A program made the position numbers and the translations under genes. Below, piece after piece: positions 61,640 through 64,000 of a DNA stretch of 64,000 nucleotides (position 1 is the first letter of the stretch; every line of letters starts with the position of its first letter). The stretch lies in the NCBI GenBank assembly GCA_015207365.1, contig JADEXA010000007.1, positions 62,001 through 126,000 on the forward strand, given 5' to 3'. The DNA comes from Vacuolonema iberomarrocanum LEGE 07170. GTDB taxonomy: Bacteria; Cyanobacteriota; Cyanobacteriia; Elainellales; Elainellaceae. Below the pieces are notes generated by a model that saw only the letters and a list, made by a program, of their open reading frames with translations, did no database searches and was not told the DNA's origin.

Positions 61640-64000
61640 GTGACCCAGGAGTTTCACATTTCGGTCACTCCCGTAGGGAGTGATGAGTATTTGGTGCGGA
61701 CAGAGCGTGTGGCACCGGGTGTCCCCCTTGCTGAGGAGCAAGTGAAATGGGGACTCGATGAGTGGTTGGCTTATACGCGCCAATTGATGAATAATCCCTT
61801 GCTAGAACTACTTCAGGGGAATGGGACACGGGTTGGAGGCTTTGAGTTTTATCCGCGTCCCTCAAGTGGCGGTGGCAATGCCCAAACGCCAACGCTTATG
61901 GAATTGGGACAAACCCTTTACAACAGCTTGTTTTCGGGGACCCTGCGTGACAGCTGGATGACAGCGCGAGGCATTGCCCAGCACAAAGGCGAAATGTTAC
62001 GGCTACGGCTGGGGTTAAAAGGAGAACAATTGCCCCGTTTGCCCTGGGAAGTGATGAATGCGGGCGATCGCGATGGGCTGGGTACCATGCGCCGCCCCAT
62101 TGCCACGGGAACCGATGTGGTTTTTTCTCGCTACCAGCCGGGGATCACCATGATGGGCGGATATCTGTCGGTATTGGCCGTGAAGCAGCCAATTCGGGTA
62201 TTGCTGGCGATCGCCGCTCCCACCGACCAAGAGCGCTTGGAACTGAAGCGGGAAGCCCAGCATCTCCAAGAAGAGCTCCAGCAAACCAAAGTATTGGGCA
62301 GCGATACAGCACCCGGCACCCAGGTGGAATTTGAGGTCACCGTGCTGGAACAGCCAGGGCGGGCAGAGCTGACCCAGGCGCTGGAGCAAGGGCAATATCA
62401 CATTTTTCATTACGCCGGACATAGCAATTTGGGCGTGGCAGGCGGCAACCTGTACCTGGTTAATCCCCAGAGCGGGCTGACAGAAGCCCTGAGTGGAGAT
62501 GACTTGGCTGGTTTGCTCGTCAACAACTCGATTCGGCTGGTGGTCTTTAACTCCTGTCGGGGTACCCACAGTTCTCTGTCGGGCGCTGGTGCCGATGCAG
62601 AGGGCAATCTGGGGGAAGCGCTGGTGAGCCGGGGTATCCCTGCTGTGCTGGCGATGGCCGAGAAGATCCCGGACAACGTCGCCTTGACCCTGACTCGCTT
62701 GTTCTATCGCAATCTGAAACAAGGATATCCGTTGGATCTGAGCCTCAGTCGAGCGCGACAAGGGTTGATTTCGTCCTTTGGTTCCCATCAGTTTTACTGG
62801 GCCTTGCCTGTGCTGTACTTACATCCAGAGTGGGATGGGTATTTGGCGACGGGCGATCGCACCCGCATTAACCCGGCGGATCGGCTCGTGCTGACGCCAC
62901 AGGTTTCCAACGCTCCCCCTAAGCTGGCGGGCGAAGAGTCAGACCCCGTTCTCCCAGGCACGTCCGCCACCGATGCAGACGAAGAGTGGGATCGGATTTC
63001 CCGCGCTGTTCTGGTAGATGATGAGCCGCCGACCCATGAGCCCGTGCCGTCGAGAACGCCGCTTCCACCGGATCCAGACGAATTGAGCTATGAAACAGAT
63101 ATACCCGACATTGCGGAGCTGATTCAGGAACTCGCCCCCCCGGATGAAGTCGCGGCCACCGAGCCGGAGCCTACTAATCCAGATGCGTTCATCCCGAACG
63201 AACCCCTTACCCGTTCAGAGGTGGAGTCAGCCGAAACCCGTGAGGCAGATGCGGTTCTCTCTTCTCCCTCTACATCTGGTGGGGGGGCGAATCCGGAAGA
63301 TGAGATGGTCACTATTTACCCAACGCTGGAGCCCCAGGATGACGTGCCAAACATTGGCGTAGCCGAGCGGAAGGAATCGGAATCGGCAACGCTGATCCCG
63401 AAACGCAACCGCACGGCCTATATCATGCTGCCCCTAGTGGGTGCGGCGGCGATGGCGATCGCCTTCGCCTTTATGCCCAACGGCTGGCTGCGCAATGGCG
63501 AGCCCTCCCCCGGCGAAATGTTGCCCCAAGTACCCACCACCACCCCCAGCGACGCCGAGCCAGGGTCTGACAATCCGGATCTAACCGAGGCCGAACAGTT
63601 GCGCGCCAGGGCCATTCAAAGTTTTGACCAGGGAAATGTGGAAAGCGGGGCAGAAGCACTGGCACTGCTGCTCGATCGCAATGCCCTGGATGATTTCCTT
63701 GCGGTCTATGCAAACTTGACGCCAGAACAGGTGTCGGAGCCCGAAGTGCTTTATCTCAACGGACGCCATGCTTGGCAGGCCATGCGCCAGGGGAATCTGG
63801 ATTACACGATGGATGATGCCCGCCGCTATTGGTCAACGGCGATTGAGAAAAATCCAGGGGTGGCTGCTTATCACAATGCTCTAGGGTTTGCTCAATACCG
63901 CGAAGGCAAGTTTTCGGAAGCCGTGCAATCGTGGTGTCGGGCGATCGCCCTTATCCGTAATCCCAACTCAGATGTTGCGAGAGCCAATCCAGAGAATATC
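61640..64000 (+). CDS. CHAT-domain protease with TPR, right end outside the window
   Basis: This frame of at least 787 codons starts with GTG (61640) behind TAGGAG and leaves the window open. Residues 1-160 form an unrecognised N-terminal domain (FHISVTPVGSDEYLVRTERV, LPRLPWEVMN). The CHAT domain (about 175-395) has the caspase-type dyad: His261 in HIFHYAGHSN and Cys306 in VVFNSCRGT. A long acidic, proline-rich linker follows (PPTHEPVPSRTPLPPDPDE). A transmembrane helix comes at about 590-612 (YIMLPLVGAAAMAIAFAF). TPR-like repeats are reached before the edge (NPGVAAYHNALGFAQYREGK). CHAT proteases in cyanobacteria and defence systems cleave partner proteins after activation. Confidence 0.9.
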   Translation, partial: MTQEFHISVTPVGSDEYLVRTERVAPGVPLAEEQVKWGLDEWLAYTRQLMNNPLLELLQGNGTRVGGFEFYPRPSSGGGNAQTPTLMELGQTLYNSLFSGTLRDSWMTARGIAQHKGEMLRLRLGLKGEQLPRLPWEVMNAGDRDGLGTMRRPIATGTDVVFSRYQPGITMMGGYLSVLAVKQPIRVLLAIAAPTDQERLELKREAQHLQEELQQTKVLGSDTAPGTQVEFEVTVLEQPGRAELTQALEQGQYHIFHYAGHSNLGVAGGNLYLVNPQSGLTEALSGDDLAGLLVNNSIRLVVFNSCRGTHSSLSGAGADAEGNLGEALVSRGIPAVLAMAEKIPDNVALTLTRLFYRNLKQGYPLDLSLSRARQGLISSFGSHQFYWALPVLYLHPEWDGYLATGDRTRINPADRLVLTPQVSNAPPKLAGEESDPVLPGTSATDADEEWDRISRAVLVDDEPPTHEPVPSRTPLPPDPDELSYETDIPDIAELIQELAPPDEVAATEPEPTNPDAFIPNEPLTRSEVESAETREADAVLSSPSTSGGGANPEDEMVTIYPTLEPQDDVPNIGVAERKESESATLIPKRNRTAYIMLPLVGAAAMAIAFAFMPNGWLRNGEPSPGEMLPQVPTTTPSDAEPGSDNPDLTEAEQLRARAIQSFDQGNVESGAEALALLLDRNALDDFLAVYANLTPEQVSEPEVLYLNGRHAWQAMRQGNLDYTMDDARRYWSTAIEKNPGVAAYHNALGFAQYREGKFSEAVQSWCRAIALIRNPNSDVARANPENI

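Overview
The window is chromosomal DNA of a cyanobacterium. The octamer GCGATCGC (HIP1) recurs throughout. Uma2-family nucleases, PAS-rich histidine kinases, AAA-like/WD40 fusions and a CHAT protein are expanded. A tocopherol-cyclase homologue, a CobN-type chelatase, a Crp-family regulator and many palindromic intergenic repeats add to the picture. Gene content suggests a large-genome, probably filamentous lineage, but genus cannot be set from the sequence. No phage or plasmid backbone is visible.

Layout. 1-2515: a three-gene minus-strand module (left gene cut by the edge) ending in a PD-(D/E)XK protein. 2833-4797: two Uma2 genes and a MNT/HEPN toxin-antitoxin pair, followed by a gene-free stretch of degenerate ~180-bp tandem repeats. 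5684-9986: nucleoside hydrolase, glycerophosphodiester phosphodiesterase, initiator tRNA with terminator, DUF697 GTPase, conserved hypothetical. 10261-18737 (minus): degenerate dihydroorotase, Uma2 protein with coiled coil, and a coupled AddA/AddB-like helicase-nuclease pair. 19460-21945: hspA and dnaK. 22231-28000: HAD phosphatase, Dtd, PstS-like protein, Crp-family regulator, a probable DALR-domain protein and a candidate small RNA. 28623-35902: seven-PAS histidine kinase, two Uma2 genes, methyltransferase, HAD mutase-like enzyme. 35925-42060: tRNA-Ala(CGC), membrane protein, secreted serine protease, Ser/Thr kinase with WD40 propeller, tocopherol cyclase homologue, tRNA-Arg(CCT).

42204-54648 reads as an accessory, conflict-type island: a tandem-AAA ATPase, an IS5-type transposase remnant, a small secreted protein, an AAA-like/WD40 giant with 14 repeats, a vMAP-like HTH plus AAA-like protein, a truncated effector fragment, and a three-gene operon (small membrane protein, P-loop ATPase, TPR protein). 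The TPR gene contains near-identical 120-bp repeats and has a frameshifted, still readable 3' remnant. That operon looks like a STAND/NLR-type NTPase split into separate polypeptides and is the best candidate for an undescribed system. 54844-64000: cobN (with a palindrome inside its reading frame), a composite wzc'-wza' pseudogene, gmd, and a CHAT protease/TPR protein running off the right edge.

Most intergenic regions carry hairpin elements. Several share a GCT loop at the centre of perfect arms of 15-27 bp, and one family occurs in three copies. No CRISPR array, rRNA or intact insertion sequence was seen.
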